Below, piece by piece: positions 16,001-25,330 of a stretch of DNA of 64,000 nucleotides. The notes under the pieces are model-generated. The model was not told the origin of the DNA. It saw only the letters and a list, made by a program, of their open reading frames with translations, and did no database searches. Position 1 is the stretch's first letter. Each line of letters begins with the position of its first letter. The translations under genes and the position numbers were made by a program. This DNA is from Epinephelus fuscoguttatus. Lineage: Eukaryota > Chordata > Actinopteri > Perciformes > Serranidae. The DNA lies in the NCBI RefSeq assembly GCF_011397635.1, contig NC_064752.1, positions 637,501 to 701,500 on the forward strand, read 5' to 3'.

Positions 16001-19000
16001 AGAAACAGCCAACCTGGTTCTGTCCACAGGTCAAAAAATTACTTCTGAGCACCTTTAAAGCTCAAAGTTTAATACACATATGTTCTTTACTTAATCTGCA
16101 CAAAAATGGCATGTAAAACCGCTGTTATACCGCAGGCTATGTGCCAACTATTTCTTGGCCAAGATCAATTGCAAGGCAGCCAGCAGAGACTAAAAATAGT
16201 TACTTGGAAGCATAATAAGTATATCTCTGATAATGTCCCAAACTACTTCTTTAAATAACTTAATTTGCCCAAATTTCCTGTAATTATCAGCTGCGTATTT
16301 ATGTGAACATTCCCAGCGTACTAATGTGAAGTTTTGACATAACCCACACACACATACACTTAATTATCAGCCTCAATTCACATTTGTTATAGTTGATTAG
16401 AGCCCAACTGATACTGGAGTTTTGGGCTGATGCTTTTTTTCTTCTCTTTTTTAAAAAACATTTTTTTGGGCATTTTTTGTCTTTAATCGACAGGACAGTG
16501 AAGTGTGAAGGGGGGAGAGAGAGAGGGAGAGACATGCAGCAAAGGGCCGCAGGCTGGACTCGAACCCAGGCTGCTGTGGCAACAGCCTTGTACATGGGGC
16601 GCCTGCTCTACTGCTGATTCTAAAACCGATATTAGGGAGTAAAAATGATATCAAAATATTGATATTGTATATACTTTATGCAAAAACACAAGTTTTTTTT
16701 GCAATCAATCACTTGTGACCGAGATGTATAATGGAGGCAGGAAATTTTACAGTTTAACAATAAACTGTACTGTCAAAAATGACATCAGTGCACTGAAACA
16801 GTTAACTTCAGTGGCGATTTAATAATAGAGCTCGTAAGTCACGCCCCTTCCGGTAGACTCCCATCAGACCTCTAGGCTTGGAAAATATGAATGGGAGTCA
16901 ATGGAGAGAAAATTATTATTTTCTGGTCCCAGTCATTAAATGCCTCGGATTACACAAATGTTTTGTGTGGGTCTAAATAATATTTTTTCATGTCAAGAGT
17001 TTGACAGTTTATTGTATGATTCTTCAGTTAAAGGCTGTGGAAACAACGTAATGAGAGACTACATGTCGCCTATGTGACGTCACGTCATCACACTTTCCCT
17101 CCACTTCTCATAAGACTCACCAAAACCTTGTAACGCTGCTCTCGCCTACTGGCGTGGACAACGCCGACCATCTCCCCACTGGCGTAGCTGAAACTTTCCA
17201 CATGTCCATGACTTGTACTGGTTTTCGCCACGCTTAAGGCTTTTGTCCTCTCCTTGGAAGAAGGTGGCGAAGTGTACCAGAGACACAGCCATGTTCCGAG
17301 TGCAAGTGGTGATATATCATATGCGTCGAGAGCAGCGAAAAGCTGTAGTCCACAAAGTGCTCTCACACAAAACCTAACAGTATCAAACTTCTTCCCGCTA
17401 AATTGTAGCCTTCTTTGCACGAAAAAATATATTAAAAATTCACAAACAATATGTGAAATTCATGGCACAATTCAAATGGGACCAGAAAATAATTTTCATC
17501 TAGCCACTGAAATACATTATGAGAAAACGATTTTTAAGGTCCCATGTACCGGAAACAGAAACACGCAACTTACGAGCTCTATTATAAATAATCCCAAGTA
17601 TCTTTTTCTGTATTACATTCTGTAAAAAAAAGAAAAGAAAAAAAAAAGAAAAGTTTTTACATCAGTGCATACTGTGCAGCATATACGCTGATACTGATAC
17701 ATCTGTGATTGGCCAATATCGGCTGATTTTATCAGCCAACCGATATATGGGTCAGGCTCTAGAGCTGATAACTCCTGCAGCAGCAGCAGCAGTCTGATTT
17801 TAATAAAATGGGAATACATACATCACTGTATTTATTTGTAAGTGTATTTCACTGGTGTGTAACTGTAATATTAAACTTAAGTCAAGTTTTGACTCACTGC
17901 AGCTGGTCTGCAGCATCAGCAAAATTAATCTACAAAAATACCAAAGAATAAAATGTTTTCACACAACAGTATAATATTACAAAAATATACACAATAGCGC
18001 CCTGATTGAGACACTTCCGAGGCACCGTGTGGCTGTTTGGCGTGTGCGTCATGTTTTGGCCCAACAACGTCTACTCCTCAGAGTGTTTTTCATTAGCCCT
18101 GTTTTCTTCAAGCTCTGGCTGCCTGGCAGATAAAAATACAACAGAGTCAGTGTGCTTATGTCACGCTTTGCACAATACCTCTGGCTGAGGGATAAAAATA
18201 TCAGCGAGAAGGTGTTTCCCTGAAAAGATCTGGGTTGAGATGGACGGAGTGTGAGAACAACATGAGGAGGAGGGAGGGAGACAGAGACTCATTAGGAGAG
18301 AGAGACAAGTGAAGAAAGAGAAAGCAGGAGGGAGGGGGGAGGGCGAGGAGAAGGAATGTGAGTTAAAAAAAAAGGGGGAGAACAAAGCCGGCCTGATTAC
18401 TGAGGCTTGGACTGGACAATGCATCTAAAATACTCCTGAAGAACTCTGCACAGCACTAAGAACATTGTTTATCAGTAAATTGAACCTGACCAGTGATCGG
18501 ACTGTTGAACTGAGCAGACACAAACACAATCTGAGATGTTTTTAGTTTTAAGATCCAGAATAAAATCCGTGGAATTCTGCAGAATGTTTTTCTTTGCTTG
18601 CCATGTGATAGACAATATTTATTAATATCTGCAGAGATGTCATCGAATTCTGCGGCTGCACATTCTGTGTGGAGGGCCGGGTAATATGACGTGGTGGCCT
18701 AAAGGCATGAATGGATTATGAGACAATAACCACTTTTCCACCGACATTTCCAGAAACTTTTATTACCAGGAATTTATTTCCCTGGGCAAATAATAATAAT
18801 AATCTGTGTGGTTTGCGTTTCCACCACACCTCAAAGTTCTGGAAAATGTATTCAAATTAGCGTGATGACGTAGCTGAATCGGTGTGTGTCCTGTATTTTG
18901 CTCCGCCAGCTTGGCTCGTTACATGAGGCCCATTTCCACCGCAGGAACTTCCGAGGCCGTTGGTGCGTGTCTCCACCGCAGGAACCACCCCTGAAGGACA

Positions 19001-22000
19001 GAGTTCCAGAACTTTTACAGGGGCTAAACAAGTCCCTGCCTCGGAGTAGGTACTCAGAATGGCCCCGAAAAACTCCTGGCTGGGGCTTGGGGATTACTCG
19101 GTGCTGATTGGATATACTAAAGGCGGGATGTGACGTCAACAGAAAGCGACAAAATAGCCAGCATTTTTAAAACTCAGCAGACTTCAGACTTCTTCTCCTC
19201 TCATTCATAGCTTCCACCGCCATGTAAACGAAGAGACACGCCAGAAACCCAGCAACCACCTCAGCTCCTTCCATGTTAATTGTCTTTCTTATGTCTGCTT
19301 TCTTCTTCTTCTGCTTCGTACTTCTGCTTCTTCTTCTTTGTTGTTGTTCTTCTTTGTTTGTTTCTTTGCCACGTCGCCCTGGTCAAAATGGTCGCACAAC
19401 GATTACATCACACCCAGAGCCCGGTAACTTTACAGGAACCTTCCTCCTACTCCGCTCTCTCAGTGGAGACACAGCGGTGGAGAGGGCCGAGCGAGAGGAT
19501 GCTCCTGGAAAGTTCCTGCCCCCAAAAGAGTACCAGGAACTTCTTCAGTGGAAACGGGCCGATGCTGGTGTAAAAGTCCACCTGGCAGGACGAGTCGTCA
19601 ACGTGCATCTTTTTTTGTAGTTTTGTGTCTGTTTGGAGTCAATTTGTGTCAGTTTTTATTATTGTTTTACGTCTCTCTGTGGTCTTTTCATGGTCATTTT
19701 GAGTCCTGCCCTGGTCGGGACGTGTTCCTTTGAGTGACATTTTGCAGGTGAAGGCCACGGGGGGCCGACACTTTAGGCCTCTGGGCCTGTGTCCATTCAT
19801 CCAGTCCTACAACAGCCCAGTCACCAGAAGAGAATGTTGGCATTGTACTACAAATACATAACTTTTGCATGTTTCATATGCATCATGTAAGTGTCTCTAA
19901 AGTGACGTAGTATATGAGCTGACTTTGTCACAGGGAGGTGGAGGGGATGGTGGATGGCATGACACCAACACGCCTGTCAAACAGCAGACCACTGTTTAAG
20001 ACCAACACACAAAAAAATCTGTTATTTTTAGCGAGGCATTGATGTGTTTCCAGCAGCTTTTTAGGCATCACGCGTGGGTGTTTTTTAAGGACCTGTTGCT
20101 GTTTTTCCAGCGAGGATAGTGGTCCCTTTTACACTCCCTTGATGAGACAGTGTAAAATTGTTTATAGAGTGCCGCAGGAATGAGTCCTAAAAACTGGAAA
20201 TAAGTTAGCATTTTCACACTCCTGATTCCCATGTCTCAAAGTCATTGATTTTTGAATGGGTTTTTGGTTGGATACTGAAATAAGGTCTGTGGTTAACACA
20301 CGCTAAAGAGACTTTCATGTTTTGTTGTGTGATATCAAATACATCAAGTAGCCTAATACTCAACCCGTGAAATTTGGAGCCTTCATGGGTCTTAAAAAGG
20401 CAATTAAATGGCTAAATGAGACTACAGAACATCATCACATCAGCTTTATAGCCTCATTATTGCAGGGATCTTAAATCATGTGATCTCAGTGTAGTTTGTT
20501 TATAGCTTAAAGTTAGCTTTTTACTTCTGGCGACTGCATTTAGGCTTCAAAAATCATAAAACAAGACGATCTCACTGAACATAACGTGCAAGTAACAAAC
20601 TTCTGTTTGCCACAGAGATTATTCTGAAATTAAAATTAGGACAAGCAGCAGGACTAGATAGAGTCTTAAACGAGTACATTAAAAGCATGATATGTATATT
20701 CACGGCCCTATGCCAAACTGTTCAACAAGATTTCAGACTCAGGTGTTATCCCTGTACACTGGGTGCTTAGTTTAATAATAATCCTAAAATTCTATCCTGA
20801 GGGAAACTCAGGCAGAATGTAGAAGGAGCTACTACACTATCGATCATATCTTCTTACTGAAACTAATTTGTATTACTTTAAAAAGAAAAGATGTTCTGTT
20901 CTTTCATCATCTACAGACCCTTTTACTGTTCGTAAACAGTGTGACAGTTTTTTGGTGAGCAGGGCTTAGCTGGAGGCAAAACAGTTCTCCACAGACGTTA
21001 GCTAGCGCTAGCTAACAAGTTCTGTTGTCTTGTTTTAGACGATGGAGGAAGATGATGTGAGTGGTGCGTTCAGAAACACTCATTGTGAGTGTGGGAGCGC
21101 ACTCTGACACAAACTGGAGCGTTGATAAATTGGGAGCGCTGTCTGAATGTAACGTTGGGTTATCCAGAGCAGCGCACTCTCAGAGTGGCAGAGCGCACTC
21201 TGGACACTCTGTCTGTGGAGACGGAGCAGCAGAGCGCCGAGCAGAGTGAATGTGTGATTAACTTAACCGCTGGTTCATTCATGTAGAAATATAACACTGC
21301 GTTTCTTCCACCAACAGGGCTCTCATTTTAGTGTAGAGCGTCAGACTGAATTTACCAACGCACCATGTCAGGTCACTCACTCTCCGGGACCGCCAGTGTT
21401 ACTTGAATAAGTAAACACTGACCAACGGGACCAGACTGGCCGACCCGTATGCTCTCACTCAGTGGATGGATGATGTCACAGGAAGCCAATCTTACAAAGG
21501 AGGACCACACTTGTTTGTTTTGCTATGGAAGCTAACGTTAGCTAATGTGCTAAAAAGTTAGCGTTGCAGAGAAATCCAGTCTTCCTCTTAATCCCTCCCC
21601 AGTTTCTGATGAGGTGGACATGATAACCCTTAATACACATAACCTTATTCATCCCTACAACAGGAAATACTTTTTCCCTAACCTGATATGAAGTGTGCGC
21701 TGCACATGTGAGCATTTTTGATGATGGCCTCCGTCCAGTCCTTTGGTCTTATCACATTTAACCATAGTTGTCTTTGTTTTTGTTGACGGGCAGTGGCGGC
21801 TGGTTTTGAGCCATGACTCCTTCTATTCTGGCTCCCAATAACACAACAAGACAAACACATTTTAACACTCCTATGGAGCCTACAGCCCTGTGGGGGAGAG
21901 GCAGCTGCACCTCCAGTTCAGTTAACGTCATTGAAATGGCGGCCCTAGAAATGTCTATAGTACAGCATTTGATGCAATCTGGAGGGATGCACTCTGGTAC

Positions 22001-24737
22001 AAACTGTTTAAAACAGGTATTAATGGCTAATTTTTAGATGTAGTAAAGAAGTGCAAAAATATCAAATCATGCGTGTTTGTTGATGTACTACATCTGAGTT
22101 TAGCATCTCTTGCAGGAGTTCGACAGAATGAAAACCTATGGCCATTGTTGTTTGCTCTGTTTATCAGTGACCTAGAGGATTACCTACTACAGAATGGTTG
22201 CAAGCCCAAAGATAGATAGTTATATTCAGCTTCTGGTACTAGTGTATGCAGATGATACAATTATTATGTCTACAACAATAGAAGGTTTACAGAAAGCAGT
22301 AGATCATGTGTGTGATTTCTGTGAGAAATAGAAGTTAAATGTTAATAATGATAAAACTTAAGTCACAGTTTTTTGAGCAGAAAAGCTGGCAACCTTCCGG
22401 TGTAATCCATCTTCCGTCTTTGTTTTGTTTTCTCACAGTAAATGGTCGTTAAATCCTGACATGTTGAGGCAGAGGGTACTGTCTGTAGCTCTGGTTGAGG
22501 GTGAGAGGCTGTCAGCAGATAAACAGAGATCTGTGTGGGTACATGAGACCCTAAAAAAGAGGCTGGATCATGGGGAGTACCACCAGTTGGTCCAGGAGCT
22601 TCTCCTCCATCATGGACGTTTACAGGTAGTCTGGGGCCGTTTAGTGGCCGTTTTGGTAAGGAGCCGGAACTAGGGCTCTCTCAGGATCCGGAATTTGATG
22701 GATGCGCCTTTCCGTCAAAATAAAAGCACCAAGCTAATAAAAATGCGGTGAAACTTTTTAATTTAAAGAATATAATTTACAAGAAAAGCCCCCAGCCATT
22801 AAGTTAATTTTTTTTCTTTTATTGTAAATTGATGGTGAAAATTAAAAAGAAATTAAAGTTTTACTTTGGTGAATTTGGTGAATTCTGGATCCACTCTCTA
22901 GACCGGAACCAGAATCCAGAAAATTCAGAGTGAATGGAAACCAGGCTCTTCCCCGTTTCCCGTACATGAAGAGCCTGGTGATGCGAGGCTAGTTTCCAGG
23001 CAATTTTTAGGATGACTCAGGGCAGTTTGACAATCTGACAACCCGTCTAGGAAAGCCCAATCAGTCTCTTTTCAGCATTGGCAGTATAAAAACAAAATCG
23101 GGGAGTGCAGCAAAATGCCGCCTACCTACTTTTGTTTATACAGAATGTGCCTTTTTCAGGGCAATGGGGGCGTGAGCAAGTAACAAAACATGTAGCTCGT
23201 GTGACGTAAACAGTGACGTGGGAAATACGTCTCATAAGTTGGCCCGTTCTTCACCGTCCCCGTCATCTGACGGTTAATGGCCTCTTCGTTTGCGAGGACA
23301 AGGAGGGCGCGCAAGTCCTTGTCTCCCCAGTTGCTCATCTTTACAGTGTCTGTCAGGTTTGTGTTTCCCTCTTGCTAGTAGCTGCTGCTAATTCCTGCTA
23401 TCAGCTGTTTCCTGTTTATCCACTGCCAGTGGCTCGCACGTGCGGCGTCATCAACAGCTCCTCCCACAAGTCTTCAACAGCTCCTCCTGTGGCAGAAGGC
23501 CGCCTCGGTCTGTTTAAACCAAAAAGGTTTGCCAATATGTCTACCCTACGAGGCGGAAAATTGGGCACCTTGGATCAACTCGCCAATCCGACTATGTGTG
23601 CCAACATTCGCCGAAAATCTGGCAGTGTAAAAGGAGCTTATGAAAAAAAGTCTGGCTTGCGGTTCTGGTCTGAACCCTCTGACATCACAAATTTGAGACC
23701 AACTTCTCTGGTTTCTGGCTTTGACAGAGTAGCAAATGTTAACAAATACTGAGTGAACTTTCTGAGAGCATGGAAATTAGGGCTGCCACTAACGATTATT
23801 TTCATTGTCGAATAATCTGTCGATTATTTCTTCGATTAGTCGACTAGTCATTTCATCGAAAAATGTGTTAAAATGTTGAAAAATGTCAGTCTGTCTCTCC
23901 CAAACCCCAAAATTATGTCATCTAATGTCTTGTTTCATACTCACGCCAAAGGGTTTTAGTTCACTGTCATGGGAGAGTGTGTAAAGCTGCCAATATCTGA
24001 AAGTAAGAAGCTGCAGTAAGAGTATTTTGGGGTACTTTTATAGTACTTTTCTATGAAAAATGACTCAAACCGATTAGTTGACTACTAAAATAGTCACCGA
24101 TTATTTTAATAGTCGATTAGTCATCAATTAGTCGACTAATCGTGGCAGCCCTAATGGAAATAATATGTAGCAATTCTGACTTTGTTCCCCTTTAATACCA
24201 CAGCTAACTTACAGCTAACGTTAGTGAACCACAGCACGTCTTCAGACTCACTGAGTAAAGGGATATATCTGACGAATACCAGTGAAGTTCTTGTGCTTTG
24301 TACTTAAGCCGCAATGAATAAAATCTATGATCGTATTATTATTTTTAAATCCAGTCTTGATAGCTTACTGGTGTTCACCTGTTAAACCAGTTAACCACAG
24401 AGTCTGGACACAGCTGCGGTCCACACAGTGAGACTAGGAGTTGAGATCACCTGAGACAAACTGTCTTTAACCACAGTTTACTCACTGACACGGTTAGAAA
24501 CATGACGGCAGCTTATAGAGGACAAACTAGGTGGACTTTCTAACCCGGTTTAACCCTGAACCCTGTTAAATACCCGCTTATTAACCCCCCAGCACGGAGT
24601 GTACGGAGGGGCTCTACCAACTTCTGTCCCGCTGTGAACATTTAAAAAAGCAGATAAACTTTCAGCGCCACATAAAACTTTATATATTCTTATAAAGCAT
24701 GTTTTTACTCACCGAGGTCTTCGTCTTGGTCGCTCAT
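644..24737 (-). CDS. ssuh2: ssuh2, protein SSUH2 homologue (3' end outside window)
   Basis: Eleven coding exon positions on the minus strand: 24713-24737, 12149-12244, 11965-12049, 11705-11834, 8827-8887, 8258-8382, 8098-8160, then either 7290-7369 or 7119-7228, then 4196-4288, 3936-4041 and 644-751. All junctions are GT-AG and the phases agree; the visible part encodes 324 or 334 residues. The N-terminus is acidic and proline-rich. The middle resembles the human SSUH2 core (YRLET, VDGPQ, VPHSS). It is followed by six CxxC motifs of the CxxCxGxG type, like the DnaJ zinc-binding region but without a J domain, then LLHFIQL and a VYPI-like C-terminal segment. The last exon should lie before position 1. 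Molecular function is poorly known; human SSUH2 has been linked to dentin development. Intron 1 (12.5 kb) and the intron before exon 11 are full of transposons. The start is the first ATG of an exon ending at a good donor, with a GC-rich upstream region. Confidence 0.9.
985..3473 (+). mobile_element. L2-like LINE, truncated and disrupted, inside ssuh2 intron
   Basis: Reverse transcriptase of a non-LTR element in pieces. Visible motifs are [45 protein letters not shown] and, after a frameshift near 1740, [11 protein letters not shown] (catalytic YADD at 1832-1843). Further breaks lie near 2160 (one extra base), 2378 and 2495. The C-terminal end [15 protein letters not shown] is followed by a CT-rich stretch. 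The 3' tail is TTGAA repeats after a conserved teleost L2-type 3' UTR. The 5' boundary is uncertain. It lies antisense to ssuh2 between exons 10 and 11 and is inactive. Confidence 0.85.
3142..3191. repeat. CT microsatellite inside the L2-like element
   Basis: About 50 bases of (CT)n with a few CG interruptions in the LINE 3' region. Confidence 0.95.
3936..4041 (-). CDS. ssuh2: ssuh2 exon 10
   Basis: Completes the Trp codon, then [34 protein letters not shown]; donor gtaaaa. The acceptor lies immediately beside a CA/GT microsatellite, so its pyrimidine tract is the repeat itself. Confidence 0.88.
4043..4101. repeat. CA microsatellite next to ssuh2 exon 10 acceptor
   Basis: (CA)n, read as (GT)n on the coding strand, beginning two bases from the exon. 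Length variation here could affect splicing of exon 10. Confidence 0.95.
4196..4288 (-). CDS. ssuh2: ssuh2 exon 9 (CxxC motifs 5 and 6)
   Basis: Encodes [19 protein letters not shown] and [10 protein letters not shown], ending inside a Trp codon; donor gtacgt. The LLHFIQL signature directly after the last CxxC is diagnostic for SSUH2. Confidence 0.93.
4930..6438. mobile_element. hAT-like non-autonomous element with 8-bp TSD, carrying a nested repeat
   Basis: Termini TAGGGCTGGGCAATAT and (other strand) AAGGGATGTGCCATAT, flanked by perfect direct repeats GTGGTCAC at 4922-4929 and 6439-6446, as expected for hAT insertion. No transposase is visible. A separate 0.95-kb repeat (5031-5983) sits inside it. 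Confidence 0.75.
5031..5983 (+). repeat. 1-kb dispersed repeat, copy A (inverted partner at 37069-38084)
   Basis: Runs from TATAATGACGAAAACT to CTATGGACTAGT and is the reverse complement of 37069-38084 over nearly its whole length. It lacks about 70 bases present in the partner (around 5420). Contains CATTCTGTCAGT-type short repeats. Class not recognised; no coding signature. Confidence 0.85.
6785..6890 (-). repeat. Dispersed repeat of the 'agactgtata...gtagccacc' family
   Basis: On the minus strand it begins CCATAGACTGTATAAAAGAA and contains GTAGCCACCATGACGTCA. Related sequence lies at 58018-58370 on the plus strand and probably, shorter, at 9830-9900. Class not asserted. Confidence 0.6.
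7119..7228 (-). CDS. ssuh2: ssuh2 exon 8b (alternative CxxC motifs 3 and 4)
   Basis: 110 bp: [10 protein letters not shown], a longer His/Arg/Lys-rich spacer, then [10 protein letters not shown] plus two bases (AG). The acceptor ends cgtcttgcag after a long pyrimidine tract; donor gtgaga. It is a diverged duplicate of exon 8a with a spacer ten residues longer between the two CxxC pairs. The ending CSGRGRKR fits directly onto the next exon's CLSC. Only 61 nt separate it from exon 8a. Confidence 0.8.
7290..7369 (-). CDS. ssuh2: ssuh2 exon 8a (alternative CxxC motifs 3 and 4)
   Basis: 80 bp: [10 protein letters not shown], a short basic spacer, then [10 protein letters not shown] plus two bases (AG) of an Arg codon. 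The acceptor ends cccttttcacag and the donor is gtggga. It carries the third and fourth CxxC pairs. Start phase 0 and end phase match those of the neighbouring exon 7119-7228, so the two are interchangeable. The joined product with the exon at 4196-4288 reads RRR-C-LSC without a break. Confidence 0.8.
7723..7790 (+). mobile_element. hAT-like element end fragment
   Basis: TAGGGCTGAAACAATTAGTT resembles the terminal sequence of fish hAT elements such as the one at 23778-24153. No second end or target duplication was found. Confidence 0.4.
8098..8160 (-). CDS. ssuh2: ssuh2 exon 7 (CxxC motifs 1 and 2)
   Basis: Encodes [20 protein letters not shown] plus Q, giving the first two CxxC pairs of the zinc-binding domain. 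It starts and ends in phase 0, so it can join to either of the two following exons. Confidence 0.92.
8258..8382 (-). CDS. ssuh2: ssuh2 exon 6
   Basis: Encodes [19 protein letters not shown] followed by a linker and [10 protein letters not shown]; donor gtacag. Two AG acceptors lie five bases apart. The upstream one (aaacag) is chosen because only it preserves the frame from exon 5 and gives VVDGPQ; the downstream one would put a TGA immediately in frame. Confidence 0.88.
8827..8887 (-). CDS. ssuh2: ssuh2 exon 5
   Basis: Encodes [20 protein letters not shown] plus one base. Acceptor ctgcag, donor gtaaaa. Matches the YRLET...W.F.P segment of the family. Confidence 0.9.
10032..10850. mobile_element. 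Non-autonomous DNA element with internal hairpin
   Basis: Starts GGCCCCAACACACCAAGCC and ends TTTGGTGTGTCCGCACC, i.e. degenerate terminal inverted repeats. Left-end relatives lie at 33365-33545 and 41590-41770. Two internal inverted arms of about 75 bases (10286-10362 and 10492-10572) can pair. ORFs on both strands in this stretch mirror each other for that reason and are not genes. Confidence 0.65.
11705..11834 (-). CDS. ssuh2: ssuh2 exon 4 (start of conserved core)
   Basis: Encodes [20 protein letters not shown], a tryptophan-containing stretch, [11 protein letters not shown] and donor gtaggag. The pattern 'VPxxxEExAREALLxFVxSK' is the start of the conserved SSUH2 core. Confidence 0.9.
11965..12049 (-). 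CDS. ssuh2: ssuh2 exon 3
   Basis: Encodes [20 protein letters not shown] then KNTLVPDV and the first two bases of an Arg codon. Acceptor tccag, donor gtaaat. Proline-rich linker. Confidence 0.85.
12149..12244 (-). CDS. ssuh2: ssuh2 exon 2
   Basis: Reads (G)[18 protein letters not shown] then [13 protein letters not shown]; acceptor ctctcag, donor gtcag. It is a disordered, proline-rich N-terminal segment, as in SSUH2 proteins. Confidence 0.85.
12308..13815. other. ssuh2 intron 1, part; nothing recognised
   Basis: No coding signature, RNA gene or repeat family that I can name. Short ORFs lack recognisable domains. Confidence 0.5.
13816..14735 (-). mobile_element. Harbinger-like remnant with transposase N-terminal fragment
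   Basis: Minus-strand codons from 14733 to about 14600 read [20 protein letters not shown] then a stretch with [12 protein letters not shown] and a stop. This resembles the segment preceding the nuclease domain in HARBI1-type proteins. The same family's sequence recurs at 22500-23060. The left end CCCTGATCACACAG is repeated in inverted form at 60415-60436. The element is interrupted by the fold-back element at 13891-14321. Confidence 0.65.
13891..14321. mobile_element. Fold-back element with about 115-bp inverted arms
   Basis: Arms at about 13930-14043 and 14207-14320 are near-perfect inverted copies containing TTTCGCCTCTCATCCAAGAG and GTAAGTGCTATATCGTAGGC. Flanked by AGAATGAAGCT at 13880-13890 and 14322-14332, read as the target duplication. 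No ORF. Widespread type in teleosts. Confidence 0.8.
14736..15850. other. ssuh2 intron 1, part; nothing recognised
   Basis: AT-rich, without coding signature or named repeat. Confidence 0.5.
15860..16040 (+). repeat. Dispersed 'gcttagcataa' repeat fragment
   Basis: Contains TTTGACATTTTGGGGAAATA and CACCTTAGCTTAGCATAAGG, a recurrent teleost intron repeat. Similar 'AAGCTAAGCTAACCGGCTG' sequence occurs at 46110-46160 and 56950-56990. Class not asserted. Confidence 0.5.
16440..16617 (-). mobile_element. tRNA-derived SINE, head-truncated
   Basis: On the minus strand it has a polymerase III B box GGTTCGAGTCC (16556-16566), followed by the same body and poly-A-like tail as the copy at 59641-59819. 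The A-box end is missing. Inside ssuh2 intron 1, same strand as the gene. Confidence 0.75.
16823..17584. mobile_element. MITE-like element with TAATAGAGCTCGTAAGT inverted ends
   Basis: Left end TAATAGAGCTCGTAAGT and right end ACTTACGAGCTCTATTA are perfect 17-bp inverted repeats about 760 bp apart. Open frames inside show no known domain. Superfamily not determined. Confidence 0.7.
18735..19590. mobile_element. Non-autonomous DNA element ('ccaccgcaggaac' family)
   Basis: Ends TTTTCCACCGACATTTCCAG and, reversed, TTTCCACTGAAGAAGTTCC look like degenerate inverted repeats. The interior repeats CCACCGCAGGAAC. No transposase seen. Confidence 0.5.
19610..19830 (+). repeat. Degenerate relative of the minisatellite element at 1-500
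   Basis: Short GTGTCTGTTTGGAGTCA-like units followed by a flank with GGTGAAGGCCA...GGGCCTGTG that resembles 435-500. Confidence 0.5.
20620..20850 (+). mobile_element. LINE reverse-transcriptase fragment (N-terminal), decayed
   Basis: Translates as a broken relative of the 'GKAAGPDxILNE' RT segment ([16 protein letters not shown]). Probably the upstream part of the element continued at 21950-22375, separated by about 1.1 kb of other repeats. Confidence 0.5.
21678..21860 (-). pseudogene. THAP-domain fragment of probable transposon origin
   Basis: Reads [15 protein letters not shown], then [17 protein letters not shown] and CSAHFISG, matching the C2CH pattern of THAP zinc fingers (C-x-C ... 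W ... C-x2-H). The middle is shortened. It ends at a possible donor (TCAG/gttagg). No downstream transposase seen. Confidence 0.5.
21950..22375 (+). mobile_element. LINE reverse-transcriptase fragment (palm), decayed
   Basis: Across frames: [40 protein letters not shown], then [12 protein letters not shown] and NNDKTKVTVF. Same order and family as the LINE at 61838-63492. Several stops and frameshifts. Confidence 0.7.
22425..23060 (+). pseudogene. Harbinger-type transposase fragment with an intron-like gap
   Basis: Codons around 22500-22625 read [35 protein letters not shown]. The match to the 14600-14735 copy resumes at 23000 with A-IFRMTQG. The intervening 22626-22999 begins GT and ends AG. 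An inverted-repeat MITE appears to lie in it (CCGGAACTAGGGCTC / reversed GGTTCCGGTCTAGAG). Confidence 0.55.
23778..24153. mobile_element. hAT-like MITE with perfect TSD
   Basis: 376 bp, ends TAGGGCTGCCAC...GTGGCAGCCCTA, flanked by ATGGAAAT at 23770-23777 and 24154-24161. Rich in CGATTAGTCGAC-like motifs. In ssuh2 intron 1, about 560 bp from exon 1. Confidence 0.9.
24713..24737 (-). CDS. ssuh2: ssuh2 exon 1 (start codon)
   Basis: Encodes MSDQDEDL plus the first base of a Gly codon, followed by donor gtgagt. The acidic start and the phase fit exon 2, which supplies the remaining GT of the Gly codon. Confidence 0.8.
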
Positions 24738-24828
24738 TTCTCCGCCGCTTTTTATCGATTGATGTGAATGAAGCTCAGAAACCTAAAGGTGACATCAACC
24801 CGGACCGTGACAGCGCGAGACAGGCGCC

Positions 24829-24837
24829 ACTTCCGGT
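24829..24837 (-). promoter_or_regulatory. ETS/GABP-type site upstream of ssuh2
   Basis: ACCGGAAGT on the minus strand, about 90 bp upstream of the ssuh2 ATG in GC-rich sequence. Typical of TATA-less promoters; motif match only. Confidence 0.4.
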
Positions 24838-25082
24838 GGAGGTTTTTAAAATAAAAGCCCAAAGGATAGGTTTCCATTTTTTAACTGTTTTCAAAATTCA
24901 AAACAAAAAAAAAAATTAAATTGTAAGTGAACAATAACTGAAAGAGCATTCATTGGCATAAAGAAAACGACTCTAACATTTATTAGCATTATTTTATAAT
25001 TATTATTATTATAAATATAATATTATTAAAATCACAAACAGAGAAACAAAAATAATAATATAAATATATGAATTAATGCAGA

Positions 25083-25089
25083 GCAAGCT

Positions 25090-25131
<42 letters not shown>

Positions 25132-25330
25132 CTTTATTTATATAGCGCCTTTCAAAACACAGTTACAAAGTGCTGCACAATAAAACTAAACACACTAACA
25201 CGCAAGAAGAGTAAACCAATATCATGTCATAAAATGTCATCTAGTAAGAGATAAAATAAGGAAGGCCAAAGCTAAAATCAAGATAATACAGGGGCTGTAA
25301 AATCAATGAGATGGCAAAAAAACAGACAGC
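25083..25330 (+). repeat. AAT microsatellite joined to an 'actttatttatatagc' repeat
   Basis: (TAA)n followed by AACTTTATTTATATAGCGCC, a dispersed teleost motif often next to TAA runs. A second copy of the motif lies at 29080-29150. Probably a retroelement 3' end; class uncertain. Confidence 0.6.
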